Positions 50,814-58,645 of a stretch of 64,000 nt of DNA are shown one piece after another. The stretch is from positions 186,001-250,000 of the forward strand of contig NZ_JALMDK010000006.1 in NCBI RefSeq assembly GCF_023094165.1, read 5' to 3'. This DNA comes from Crossiella sp. S99.2 (GTDB lineage: Bacteria > Actinomycetota > Actinomycetes > Mycobacteriales > Pseudonocardiaceae). The notes below the pieces were generated by a model that had not been told where the DNA came from, made no database searches, and saw only the letters and a program-made list of their open reading frames with translations. Both the position numbers and the translations under genes were made by a program. Each line of letters opens with the position of its first letter. The stretch's first letter is position 1.

Positions 50814-51107
50814 ATGCCTCACGACTTTGAACCCGCTGGCATCTTCACCTTCCCGCTGACGGCGGATACAGCCGTCGACGTCGAGGTGGTCAATGAGGTT
50901 CCGACACTGGTGATCTCCACCGCAGTCGCGCAGTGCCGCTTTCGTCCCGCTGTGACAACCACCATCACCGGCGCCGATGTGGACCGGGCTGGAGAACTGC
51001 TAGCTGCCGTACAGTTGTACGTCGACCTCTGCCACCAGCACGTTGCCGCGAAGGTCGTTCCCAGAGGTGGGTCCGGTAAGGACGAGCCAGCTTCCCCTGA
51101 GCGGTAG
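50814..51107 (+). CDS. small hypothetical protein
   Basis: 97 residues; AAGGAG lies ~11 nt before the ATG. Beta-rich first half (GIFTFPLTADTAVDVEVVNE, PTLVISTAVAQCRF) and a helix (RAGELLAAVQLYVDLCHQH). No family recognised. Convergent with the parB gene across a strong hairpin. Confidence 0.55.
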   Translation: MPHDFEPAGIFTFPLTADTAVDVEVVNEVPTLVISTAVAQCRFRPAVTTTITGADVDRAGELLAAVQLYVDLCHQHVAAKVVPRGGSGKDEPASPER

Positions 51108-51346
51108 GCAGAGCCTGCCATTCGCCACGTGCCGAGGTTGATGGTCAGGGCGCAGCGGCAGGACAGTCACGCTCGGTCAGAGCGACGGTTGGCCTGTTGC
51201 AGCAGACCTTCTCGGCCGGCGTGGCGGGCCTTCGATGTCGAAGATCGGGTCCACGTTCGCCTTCACCCCGGCCAACCCGCTGCGGCTACGAATGCAGCCA
51301 TGGCCATGGCTGCGTAATGGTTTGACCGACGGGGACGTCGCCGAGG

Positions 51347-51394
51347 CCGGGCCCGCCCGTCCTGGTGACAACGTGGCGGCCTGGGCGGGCCCGG
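51347..51394 (-). terminator. terminator hairpin after parB
   Basis: Perfect 12-bp stem CCGGGCCCGCCC / GGGCGGGCCCGG with a 24-nt loop, 6 nt past the parB stop. Confidence 0.65.
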
Positions 51395-51400
51395 TGATAG

Positions 51401-52786
51401 TCAGGCGAGGTGTTCTTCGGCGGGTTCGGTTCCGTCCGCTGGGTTTGCTCCGGGTCCGCTGGCTGGGCGAGGGCTGAGCAGATGGTGGCAGCGTTGGTGG
51501 TGTTCGTCCTCGGCCTCGGTAAGGACGTAACCGTGAGACCAGAGCAGCCGGTAGAAGGTGTCGATGATCGCGGCATCGTCCCTGGACTCCGGCTGGCTGG
51601 CGGTCTGGTGCAGGGCGGCCACGGTCAGAGCGATCACTCGGTGTGCGGCTTTGCGGGCTGAGGCGGTGCCGACAGCGGGAGGGGCCCCGCATAGGCGGTC
51701 GGCCAGGTCAGAGCCCTCTAGGTCAACCAGGTGGGTTGCGAGGATGCGCAGGGTGTCGTCGAGCCAGGCTGCGGCTTTGGTCTGGGTAGAGAGGTTGCGG
51801 ACCAGCCATTTGGCGCGGACCTCGGCGGCGGTCTCCAGCTGTTCGCGTTGCTCGTTTAGGTAAGCGCGTTCCTCCTCAATGGCCTGGAGTTGTTCCGGTG
51901 TGCGGTACGAGCCGGTGGCTCGGGTGAACCCCATGGCCTCGGGGTGCAGACATACGTAGGTTATGCGCGCGGAGGTGATCGGATGGACGAAGTCGACCAC
52001 GGCACCGAAACCTTCCTGGGTCCGGACCAACTCGGCGTCGATCTCCTCGCCGTCGGCGGTGCGCAGGTTGTCCAGCGGCGCCGCCTCGCTGCTGTGAGGG
52101 AATCCGCGGGGCGCGGGAACGACAGCGACGCCCTCGGCGCTGAGCTTCCGGTGGGCCTCCTCAAGCAACCGTGCCCGGTTTCTCTTGCGGTGGACCTTGG
52201 CCAGCATGTAGCGGATCTGCTGGCTTCTGCCACTGGCGAGGATGACTTGCGCAGTGTCCGGGTCGGATTCGTTGAGTTCGCTGAGTTCTACGGCGTCATC
52301 AAGGGTGAGTTGCTGTGTGTCGATGGCGTGGGCCGCGGCGGGGCCGAGCCGGTGCACCGCCAGGGAGCCTTCAACGTGGTGGGTCTTGCGCCTGGTGGCT
52401 CTTGCCAGTTTGGTGGGGGTGTCGAACTCGGGGAACAGGGCGAGTTCGGCGTCGATGGCGGCGCGTTCGGCGGTGGTGAAGTGCGCGTGGGTCTCGTTGT
52501 CCTCCCACAGCGCGAGCAGCGCCTTGGCGTCGGTGAGGTCCTCGCGGAGGATGCAGGGCAGGGTTGGCCAGCCCAGCGCCTCGGCGGCCTTCACCCTGCT
52601 CTGCCCGACGATGATGCGGTGGCCGCCGTCCTCGGTGGGCACGACCACGGGCGGTTGTAGGAGCTTGAGATCGGTGCTCATGCTGGCCTGGAGTTCGGCC
52701 AGGCGCTCATCGGTGACGGCGCGGTTGGCAGGGTGTTGCAGCAGCTCGGTGGGTTGCAGCTGGACGATGGTGACGTCGGTGATCAT
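51401..52786 (-). CDS. parB: ParB/RepB/Spo0J-family protein
   Basis: 461 residues. ParB N-terminal domain: LLQHPANRAVTDERLAELQAS, LLQPPVVVPTEDGGHRI then IVGQSRVKAAEALGW (GxxRxxAA core), and LALWEDNETHAHFTTAERA, followed by a helix-turn-helix part (TPTKLARATRRKTHHVEG). A long C-terminal region with a coiled coil (EERAYLNEQREQLETAAEV) is larger than in chromosomal ParB. No ParA gene is adjacent; the only ParA-like gene is at 26617. Last gene of the SSB-led minus-strand block, with a terminator behind it. Confidence 0.85.
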   Translation of the reverse strand: MITDVTIVQLQPTELLQHPANRAVTDERLAELQASMSTDLKLLQPPVVVPTEDGGHRIIVGQSRVKAAEALGWPTLPCILREDLTDAKALLALWEDNETHAHFTTAERAAIDAELALFPEFDTPTKLARATRRKTHHVEGSLAVHRLGPAAAHAIDTQQLTLDDAVELSELNESDPDTAQVILASGRSQQIRYMLAKVHRKRNRARLLEEAHRKLSAEGVAVVPAPRGFPHSSEAAPLDNLRTADGEEIDAELVRTQEGFGAVVDFVHPITSARITYVCLHPEAMGFTRATGSYRTPEQLQAIEEERAYLNEQREQLETAAEVRAKWLVRNLSTQTKAAAWLDDTLRILATHLVDLEGSDLADRLCGAPPAVGTASARKAAHRVIALTVAALHQTASQPESRDDAAIIDTFYRLLWSHGYVLTEAEDEHHQRCHHLLSPRPASGPGANPADGTEPAEEHLA

Positions 52787-52879
52787 TGCTACTCCTTGGA
52801 GTCCACAACGGACAGACGGGCTTCGTTGTCCGCCAAGAACTCTGGAGTGAGGAGAGGTCGCGTCCGCTCCCCTGTGCGG

Positions 52880-53164
52880 TCAGTGCGGTGGCTCGTCAGC
52901 GGAGGGCGGGCTGGCCAGAGCCGCACGCACCATTTGCTCTGCCAGGGCCACATGATTGGGGCACTGGTGCCGACCATCGGGCAGGACCATCCAGCCTGCG
53001 GCGTTGAGCCAGTGGAGCTGGAGCGGGGTCAGCCCCGGCTCGTTCAACACGATGCGGATCTCGAAGTCGTCCTCGTTGTGCCAGCCGAGACGTTCGGTGC
53101 ACGAACCATGGTGCTGGAGGCCGTCGCACTGCACCCACCATTTGGTCTCTGGTCGGAAGCTCAT
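52880..53164 (-). CDS. small Cys/His protein (copy 1 of a duplicated family)
   Basis: 94 residues. WWVQCDGLQHHGSCTERLGW, a Cys/His start, then LHWLNAAGWMVLPDGRHQCPNH. Aligns fully with 58357-58638 (WMVQCDGELPHGLCRERY; IRCLNAAGWMHLPDGRFLCPGH). Conserved Cys and His suggest a zinc site. Overlaps the zinc-ribbon gene before it by 4 nt. Confidence 0.65.
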   Translation of the reverse strand: MSFRPETKWWVQCDGLQHHGSCTERLGWHNEDDFEIRIVLNEPGLTPLQLHWLNAAGWMVLPDGRHQCPNHVALAEQMVRAALASPPSADEPPH

Positions 53165-53739
53165 TCGGACCCCTCTTCAACGTTCGGTAAGGGCATGGGG
53201 ACACCGCATCGGTGGCAGTGGCCGTCACGGCGCTGGTGTTCACCGTCGATGTGGCCTACGCAGCTCGTGTGCAGGATGTCTTGTGCGGTGGTGCCCGCAC
53301 GGCAGGTGTGGCACAGAGACCACGTGTCCGCAACGGAACTGGTTGCAGGCAGGGCGAGGCCACAGTTGTGGCATTCGAGGCCAGCCTGGCGGATTGCCAG
53401 GTGAAGCTGGCCGCTATCCGCGACGGCGTCCTCGGCGAGCACCGGCAGCATCCCCCACGCGTCGGTGTGGATCACACGATCCCATTCCTCCGTGGTGAGG
53501 ACGCGCTCGGTGCGGAGCCGGGTCTGGATGTCGTGGCGGGTCCAGTGGGACAGGGCTATCCCGTAGCGGTCAGCGAGAGCAAGTACGAGGTGGCGCACTT
53601 GGTCCTCGTCCAGTTCGATCTGAGCGAACGCGCGCCACCATTCAGCCGGCAGGCAAGAACCCGCAGATTCGTCCAGTGTGGAGCGTGGGATGCCGCCGTC
53701 CTGGTGGAGAGGTCGAAGATCGTCAGCGCGGTGTCGCAT
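53161..53739 (-). CDS. zinc-ribbon protein
   Basis: 192 residues. A helical N-terminal half (WWRAFAQIELDEDQVRHLVLA) and a Cys-rich C-terminal half: LECHNCGLALP, SLCHTCRAGTTAQDIL, HIDGEHQRRDGHCHRCGV. The last ~40 residues are matched by the C-terminus of 58646-59005. Six nt separate it from ssb, so it is co-transcribed. Probably binds nucleic acid or assists SSB (inference from operon and zinc sites). Confidence 0.65.
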   Translation of the reverse strand: MRHRADDLRPLHQDGGIPRSTLDESAGSCLPAEWWRAFAQIELDEDQVRHLVLALADRYGIALSHWTRHDIQTRLRTERVLTTEEWDRVIHTDAWGMLPVLAEDAVADSGQLHLAIRQAGLECHNCGLALPATSSVADTWSLCHTCRAGTTAQDILHTSCVGHIDGEHQRRDGHCHRCGVPMPLPNVEEGSE

Positions 53740-53745
53740 CAGCTC

Positions 53746-54162
53746 TCACCGGTGTCCCTGTGTGTCGTCGTCAACGTCGATGTCCTGCTCGTCGTGGACG
53801 TGGCTGGGTGCGGGGACCGCCGTGGAGTGCAGCAACGAGGGCCCGCACTCGGCGATCTCGAGTTCCAGGGCGGTTCGGCTGGCGCCATCGCTGGTAGTGA
53901 AGGTGCGGGGACGGAGACGTCCGTGCACGATCAGGCGGTCACCCTCCCGCAGGGAGGCGACGAAGTTCTCCGCCTGTCCGCGCCAGATCGTGCAGCGCAG
54001 GATGAGCGGGAGGGCAGCTTGCCAACAGCCAGCGTCTCGGTCGTACCTGCGGCGGGGCGAGGTGACGGTGAAGTTGCAGACCGGGGTTCCTGTGCTGGTT
54101 TTTCGGAGTTCGGGGTCGGCTACGAGTTCGCCGATCAGGGTGATCATGGTGTCGCCGAGCAT
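53746..54162 (-). CDS. ssb: single-stranded DNA-binding protein
   Basis: 138 residues from ATG 54162 (GGAGG upstream). OB-fold features: MITLIGELVADPELRKTSTG, VCNFTVTSPRRRYD, RGQAENFVASLREGDRLIV, HGRLRPRTFTTSDG. An acidic tail (QDIDVDDDTQ) replaces the usual DDxPF tip, so interaction with host partners may differ. Shorter than chromosomal SSB. A longer upstream frame to 54471 runs through the promoter element and into recT. Leads an operon with zinc-ribbon, Cys/His and parB genes. Confidence 0.85.
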   Translation of the reverse strand: MLGDTMITLIGELVADPELRKTSTGTPVCNFTVTSPRRRYDRDAGCWQAALPLILRCTIWRGQAENFVASLREGDRLIVHGRLRPRTFTTSDGASRTALELEIAECGPSLLHSTAVPAPSHVHDEQDIDVDDDTQGHR

Positions 54163-54194
54163 GTTGGACCTCCGCGTGTGCTGGAGCGGCGGTA

Positions 54195-54218
54195 GGTAAC
54201 GCGCTCGGACCAATCTGG
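54195..54218 (-). promoter_or_regulatory. CCA-N12-CGCGTTACCT element of the ssb operon
   Basis: CCA, 12 nt, CGCGTTACCTACC on the minus strand, 32 nt before the ssb ATG. It lies between recT and ssb, so ssb can be expressed independently. Confidence 0.75.
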
Positions 54219-54229
54219 TTGGACCTGTG

Positions 54230-55069
54230 TCAGCCAGCGTCCTCGATAGTGATGCCGTCTGCGCGGTGGGAGACGGCGGCGGGGTCGGCTTCCGGGGTGA
54301 GGTCGACGCGAAGTCGGCCGTCGACGGCCAAGGCGGTAGCCAGCGGCTGGCTGGTGGGTTCAGCCGGAACGTCCCCGAGTAGCAGGCGCAGCGGGGTCTT
54401 GCGGGCCATGGCGTCGAAGTCTGTGCGCCACGGTCCGATCGGCTGGTTGTTCTCGTCGCGGGCGCGGGCATGCCGGTCGCGGTGGTCCTCGACCTGTTCC
54501 CTGGTCATGAACAGCGGGTAGCGGCCGCCGGTGACGTACTCAACTGTGGCGTAGTAGCCGTAGGCGGGGCCGGGGCGGCCGCGATGGACCGGCTTGTGCA
54601 CGACGGCGCCGGTGCCGTAGTCGATGTCGAAGGTCTCGCCCTCGTGCACGGCGCGGGCGCAGATGGTGCGGACGAACCCGGAGCGGAAGGCCAGGTCGAT
54701 GAGGCCGCGGTAGCCGACGATGACGGTGGCGCGGTGCACTCCGGCGGTGGAGTCCCAGAATGGCAGGATCCAGGCGCGGCCGTTGAGCGGCCGCAGGCGT
54801 AGCTGGGCGCAGGTCATCACCGCGCCGAGTACTGAGTACGGCTCGGCCTTGGCCAGATTGCGGGTGGCGCGCAGGCTGGTGATGGCGTCACGGATGAGGT
54901 GGCGGGCGAAGTCTTCGCTGGAGGCCAAGGCGAACAGCTCGGCCTTGTCCTCCAGCCATTGCGCTACATGGCGTGTCCGCGCCTTGGCCTCCTGTGTTGC
55001 GGGTGCGGCGGGCAACTCGGCGGCGACCTGGGCAATTTTGTCGCCGAGTGCCTGGGTTGGTTTGCTCAT
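54230..55069 (-). CDS. recT: RecT-family single-strand annealing protein
   Basis: 279 residues. RecT core: DFARHLIRDAITSLRATRNL, VLGAVMTCAQLRLRPLNGRA, then VIVGYRGLIDLAFRSGFV, GYYATVEYVTGG and AMARKTPLRLLLG. These are the standard motifs of phage RecT proteins that anneal complementary strands. The upstream gene is a YqaJ-type nuclease one nt away, the classic exonuclease-annealase pair, with ssb downstream. Probably part of a phage-like recombination module acquired by the element. Confidence 0.9.
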   Translation of the reverse strand: MSKPTQALGDKIAQVAAELPAAPATQEAKARTRHVAQWLEDKAELFALASSEDFARHLIRDAITSLRATRNLAKAEPYSVLGAVMTCAQLRLRPLNGRAWILPFWDSTAGVHRATVIVGYRGLIDLAFRSGFVRTICARAVHEGETFDIDYGTGAVVHKPVHRGRPGPAYGYYATVEYVTGGRYPLFMTREQVEDHRDRHARARDENNQPIGPWRTDFDAMARKTPLRLLLGDVPAEPTSQPLATALAVDGRLRVDLTPEADPAAVSHRADGITIEDAG

Positions 55070-55070
55070 C

Positions 55071-55997
55071 TCACTTCTCCCGTTGCAGGACGCGTAGCTG
55101 CCGGTAGCGGGTGGCCGCCACGGTGTATTCGGCGCGGTGACACTCCCGCCATGTCACGACAGGGCGACCGCGATGGGTGCCGGTCTCGGCATGCTCAAGC
55201 CGGTGCTTGATCCAGTTCTCCAACTCGGCGATGGACATCCGCAGCCCCTTGGCCTGTTCCTTGAGGGCGGAAAGCTCATCGAGCACTCCCAGGTCGTGGT
55301 CGTTCAGCTCAACGTTGAGACCGGTCTGGACGTCGCGGTAGAGCTCGTAGAGCGTGTGGGCGCAGGAGGATGAACCGTCCGGGTGGGGTGGGTGTCGGGT
55401 CAGGACGTGCTGGTGCCAGAAGGAGTGCTCGATGGCGATCAGGTTGGCTTCGAGGTCCCTGTCGCGAGTGATGCGGCGGATGACGGGACGCTGGCCGCCG
55501 ATCAGGGCGATGATCCAGGCGTGGTCGCGGTCCAGTACCGCCATGCCGTGGCGGGCCTGGGCTTCGGCGGCCTCGGGGATGGCCCCGTGTGCCCAGTCCT
55601 CGGTGTTGAAGACCGAGGTGGTCTTGACTTCCAGGATGCCACCATCGCCGGTGAGCCGGTCGGGGGTGTAACGCATCCAGTTGTGTTCGGGGTGGGCGAA
55701 CAGGCCGGCGCGGCGGATACGGATGTTCCGGGCGGCGGCAAAGTAGCTGGCGATGACCGGCTCAAGCAGTCGTCCCCAGACCATCGGCGCGGTTTCGGCT
55801 TTGGGCGGCAACAGGTTCAGCTTGTCGGCCCAGACCTCGTAAGCGCTCACGGAGTGGTGCAGGCCCATCACGGCCAGGGCGTCGGAGCCGCCGATGCCGC
55901 GCCGCCGTTCGTCCAGCCAGGCCGAACGGGCGATGCGGGTGGGCAGCAACGGCACGGGTCGCTGCGGGCGTGCGGCACGGATGTGGACAGTGGTCAT
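55071..55997 (-). CDS. YqaJ-family recombination exonuclease
   Basis: 308 residues from ATG 55997. IGGSDALAVMGLHHSVSAYE is the YqaJ start (GGSDxxxIxG), APMVWGRLLEPVIASYF follows, then GILEVKTTSVFNTED supplies the Glu-x-Lys of the PD-(D/E)XK active site, with RHGMAVLDRDHAWII (Q is His here) after it. A coiled-coil C-terminus (LSALKEQAKGLRMSIAELENW) is typical. Makes single-stranded DNA for RecT. An upstream extension to 56360 is not supported. Confidence 0.9.
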   Translation of the reverse strand: MTTVHIRAARPQRPVPLLPTRIARSAWLDERRRGIGGSDALAVMGLHHSVSAYEVWADKLNLLPPKAETAPMVWGRLLEPVIASYFAAARNIRIRRAGLFAHPEHNWMRYTPDRLTGDGGILEVKTTSVFNTEDWAHGAIPEAAEAQARHGMAVLDRDHAWIIALIGGQRPVIRRITRDRDLEANLIAIEHSFWHQHVLTRHPPHPDGSSSCAHTLYELYRDVQTGLNVELNDHDLGVLDELSALKEQAKGLRMSIAELENWIKHRLEHAETGTHRGRPVVTWRECHRAEYTVAATRYRQLRVLQREK

Positions 55998-56102
55998 GTC
56001 GCACTGGTCCTTTCGCAGTGTCTGGCTCGGCCAAGAACAGCCTGCGTGGTGCTCGTGGTCGTGCCGCTCCCCTGTGCTCCCTGTTCGGCGCAAGGTGATG
56101 AC

Positions 56103-56303
56103 GTGGACGGTACGGCGCAACCCACTAACGGCCGCCGCATCAACGCCGTGCTGACCGGCGTAGGGCGAGAGGCGCCGAACTACGCCGAGGCGGTGCGCGA
56201 GCTGGTGATCTCGGTACTCACCGGGCAACAGCTCGCCGAGCTGGACACCGCAGACGGCACTCTTTACACCACGCCCGTGCCAGCAGCAGGTGCCCGGTGG
56301 TGA
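56103..56303 (+). CDS. small hypothetical protein
   Basis: 66 residues from GTG 56103 (AAGGTG 5 nt upstream). Good GC3 bias. Helical (NYAEAVRELVISVLTGQQLAEL). Lies alone between the yqaJ promoter region and the second DUF4192 terminator, divergent from the nuclease gene. No family recognised. Confidence 0.5.
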   Translation: MDGTAQPTNGRRINAVLTGVGREAPNYAEAVRELVISVLTGQQLAELDTADGTLYTTPVPAAGARW

Positions 56304-56643
56304 CGCGACGCTGCCGCCCCGCGGCCTGAGTTCTGCTCGCCTCTGGTTGCCAACACGCATGGCGGTCAGCTGCAGGGGTCGCGCAGGCGAGGATCGGTGC
56401 AGTCTCAGCCTGCACGTCTACCAGGTTGGCCCCGAGGCGTCAGAGGATCAGGCCACGCGGCCCATGCGGCGTGAACGAGGTCGCAGTCGGCGGGCGGCGA
56501 ACGTACGGCGACACCGAGCTCAGATCCAGCGTCCAGCGACGGTCGTGGCTGCAGCGTCCGGCAGGCTCGACGCCGGAACGCATTCACCAGCGCACGACGC
56601 ACGGCGTTGTCCTGCGGTCAAGGCACGGCGCACTTGGAGGGAT
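56304..56643. other. intergenic, nothing recognised
   Basis: About 340 bp. Open frames in both directions have poor bias and no ribosome site. It ends at the terminator of the second DUF4192 gene. Confidence 0.4.
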
Positions 56644-56674
56644 GGGGTGTTGCCGAGCAGGTCGGCAACACCCC
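56644..56674 (-). terminator. terminator hairpin after DUF4192 gene 2
   Basis: Perfect 13-bp stem GGGGTGTTGCCGA / TCGGCAACACCCC with a 5-nt loop, 12 nt past the stop. The arm is identical to that at 7344-7378. Confidence 0.8.
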
Positions 56675-56686
56675 GCGGTCCGCCAG

Positions 56687-57742
56687 TCAGCCCGACGTAA
56701 TGCCGAGGATGTTGTTGATCTGCTGACAAGCGGTGGCCGCCGTGGCGGCTAGGAAATCGATCGCCACGGGCGGCAGGACTCCGTACAGATTGAGCTTGGC
56801 GAACTCGGCCATGTTGTGGCGGCCCGGATCGGCGGCTGCCGCGGTGCGCGCAGCGACCTTGGCCAGTTCGGTATGCCCCATCATGGACGAGGACAAGGAC
56901 AGCAACGCCGCCGGCTCCACCGCATGCCGGTCAGGCAGGCAACGGGTCAAGTGCCACCACAGCCGGTGGGCAGCATGCGCATGGTCGGTGAAGTTGTAGC
57001 CGAGACAACTTTCCCACACGAGCGCGTGGCTCAGCGCCCGCCCGAGAAGCACGATCTGCCTGTCGTCATGGGGAAGTGTGCCCTTGTCCGCGGCCAGCAC
57101 CGCCTCATCGATACGCCGCACCTTCCGGGCCAGGCTCGTGACACTCTCGTAGGGTGCCGCAGCGCCGTGACACTCCAGGAGCGACAGTTGCCAGCGACGG
57201 CGCACAAGCACGTCGGCGTCTTCCGATGTCACTGAGTTCACCAGGTCCTGGAGACTGCCGTAGGTCACCTCCCTAGCTGAAGCAGCTTGCGCCGCTGCGT
57301 CGCAGGAATGCGGATCGCTCAGTGTTCCCGTGTTCGCCTGCTGTTCGGTGTATCGCATCCACCGGGCACCCTGTCGGATTTCGGGCACCCAGGCCGAGGA
57401 TTCGACCTTCACGTTGTTGTGGTGCAGCGTGGTTTCGATCTGATCGACAAGTCGCTGGTAGGGCGGCACGTCCACCGCCACGGGGCTTTCGCCTCCGACC
57501 ACGAGGACGACAACCCGGTCCCAGCCTTGGCAGGTCAGACTGGAGCCGAGCCCATAAAACGGAAGTACCCCACCGACCGGGTCGGTGAGGTTCACTCGGA
57601 TCGCCCCGAAACAGCCTGGCTTCGTCGAGGGGACGGGCAGCAGGATCAACGAGTCCTGTGGGAAGAACCTCAGTACGTAGGGAACGCTGACGATGAGTTC
57701 GGTCAGGGCGTCGTCGCCTAGGGTGTGCTCTTGGTCAAGCAT
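56687..57742 (-). CDS. DUF4192 family protein (copy 2)
   Basis: 351 residues. Family hallmark IVSVPYVLRFFPQDSLILLP near residue 18, VVVLVVGGES, and helical C-terminus with HAAHRLWWHLTRCLPDR and LAKVAARTA. Full-length paralogue of 7389-8447. Divergence at many positions (for example, an inserted loop near residue 40) shows the duplication is not recent, yet promoter element, leader and terminator are all retained. Function unknown. Confidence 0.85.
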   Translation of the reverse strand: MLDQEHTLGDDALTELIVSVPYVLRFFPQDSLILLPVPSTKPGCFGAIRVNLTDPVGGVLPFYGLGSSLTCQGWDRVVVLVVGGESPVAVDVPPYQRLVDQIETTLHHNNVKVESSAWVPEIRQGARWMRYTEQQANTGTLSDPHSCDAAAQAASAREVTYGSLQDLVNSVTSEDADVLVRRRWQLSLLECHGAAAPYESVTSLARKVRRIDEAVLAADKGTLPHDDRQIVLLGRALSHALVWESCLGYNFTDHAHAAHRLWWHLTRCLPDRHAVEPAALLSLSSSMMGHTELAKVAARTAAAADPGRHNMAEFAKLNLYGVLPPVAIDFLAATAATACQQINNILGITSG

Positions 57743-57800
57743 GCTGTTGAGCCACCTTCACGCCGTTGCCGTTTGTGTCATGTCGTTGTCGCATCTTGTC

Positions 57801-57909
57801 CTGGCGCACCAGGTCCCACCGGCGGGATCGCTCCCGGTTCGTGGCCGGTGGGGCGCCAGAGGTGTCACCACCTTCCGGGATGCCGGTCGCGGTCTACCTG
57901 GTTGAGACC
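57801..57909 (-). promoter_or_regulatory. conserved structured 5' leader (copy L4)
   Basis: Stem GGTCT / AGACC with loop CAACCAGGT (57891-57909), GAAGGTGGT (57867-57875), and a larger hairpin in which CTGGCGC pairs with GCGCCAG and CCCACCGG with CCGGTGGG (57801-57859). CTGGTGCGCCAG is identical to that of L2. Confidence 0.65.
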
Positions 57910-57947
57910 TGGGTCCGATTCGGTGCTGTCAGCGGACCGGCTGGAGA

Positions 57948-57971
57948 GGTAACGCGGTTCGGGCGCAGTGG
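57948..57971 (-). promoter_or_regulatory. CCA-N12-CGCGTTACCT element for DUF4192 gene 2
   Basis: CCA, 12 nt, CGCGTTACCT on the minus strand, 39 nt upstream of the leader stem, as at DUF4192 gene 1 (37 nt). Confidence 0.75.
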
Positions 57972-58072
57972 CCGGGCAGTTGACCAGAACCATCACCATG
58001 TTGTTCCAGTTGATTGGATCTTGTGGACAACGTTGGCGTTCTCGGGCCGGCCCGTTGCTGGCGGTGTGGCTG

Positions 58073-58303
58073 CTACCTACCCACGGCTGGCGGGTGCGGA
58101 GGGTTCGTGTGCTGGTACACGTCTGTGCCAGGATCGTGGTGGGGTGTCAGTTCAGCGCGGGCACGGTCTTCCAGGACGTTGCTCACCGTGGCACTGGCCC
58201 CGCTCGGTTGGCATTCACCGTTCGGGGCCAGTGCCTCCAGTTCCGCAACCACGGCTCGTCTGCTGTCGTTCCCCAACAGGGTGGGACGGGCGGCACCGAG
58301 CAC
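58073..58303 (-). CDS. small hypothetical protein
   Basis: 76 residues from GTG 58303, high GC3. LLGNDSRRAVVAELEALAPNG then SATVSNVLEDRARAEL are helical. Downstream of the SSB/zinc-ribbon fusion and Cys/His genes on the same strand, so probably the last gene of that unit. No family recognised. Confidence 0.45.
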   Translation of the reverse strand: MLGAARPTLLGNDSRRAVVAELEALAPNGECQPSGASATVSNVLEDRARAELTPHHDPGTDVYQHTNPPHPPAVGR

Positions 58304-58356
58304 AGGTCCGCTGGAGCGCGAGTGTGAAGCCTGGTTGCGGTTCTGCCGTGCTCAGC

Positions 58357-58638
58357 TCACGACGATTCGTCCTCCAACGGCAGTCCGTCGATGGCTGTGC
58401 GCATGATGTACTCGGCTGCGGCGACATGTCCGGGGCATAGGAACCGACCGTCGGGCAGGTGCATCCACCCCGCTGCGTTGAGGCACCGAATCTCCGTGAC
58501 GGACAGGTGAGGATCATCCAGCAGCACACGGATTCGCTGTCCCTGCTCGTCGTAGCAGTGATACCGCTCGCGACACAGCCCATGCGGCAGTTCCCCATCG
58601 CACTGGACCATCCACACGGTCACCGGTCGAAAGCCCAT
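58357..58638 (-). CDS. small Cys/His protein (copy 2)
   Basis: 93 residues. Paralogue of 52880-53164 with the same Cys/His positions and the block LNAAGWMxLPDGR. Follows the SSB/zinc-ribbon fusion by 7 nt, just as copy 1 follows the zinc-ribbon gene, so the gene order of the first module is kept. Confidence 0.65.
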   Translation of the reverse strand: MGFRPVTVWMVQCDGELPHGLCRERYHCYDEQGQRIRVLLDDPHLSVTEIRCLNAAGWMHLPDGRFLCPGHVAAAEYIMRTAIDGLPLEDESS

Positions 58639-58645
58639 CGGAACG

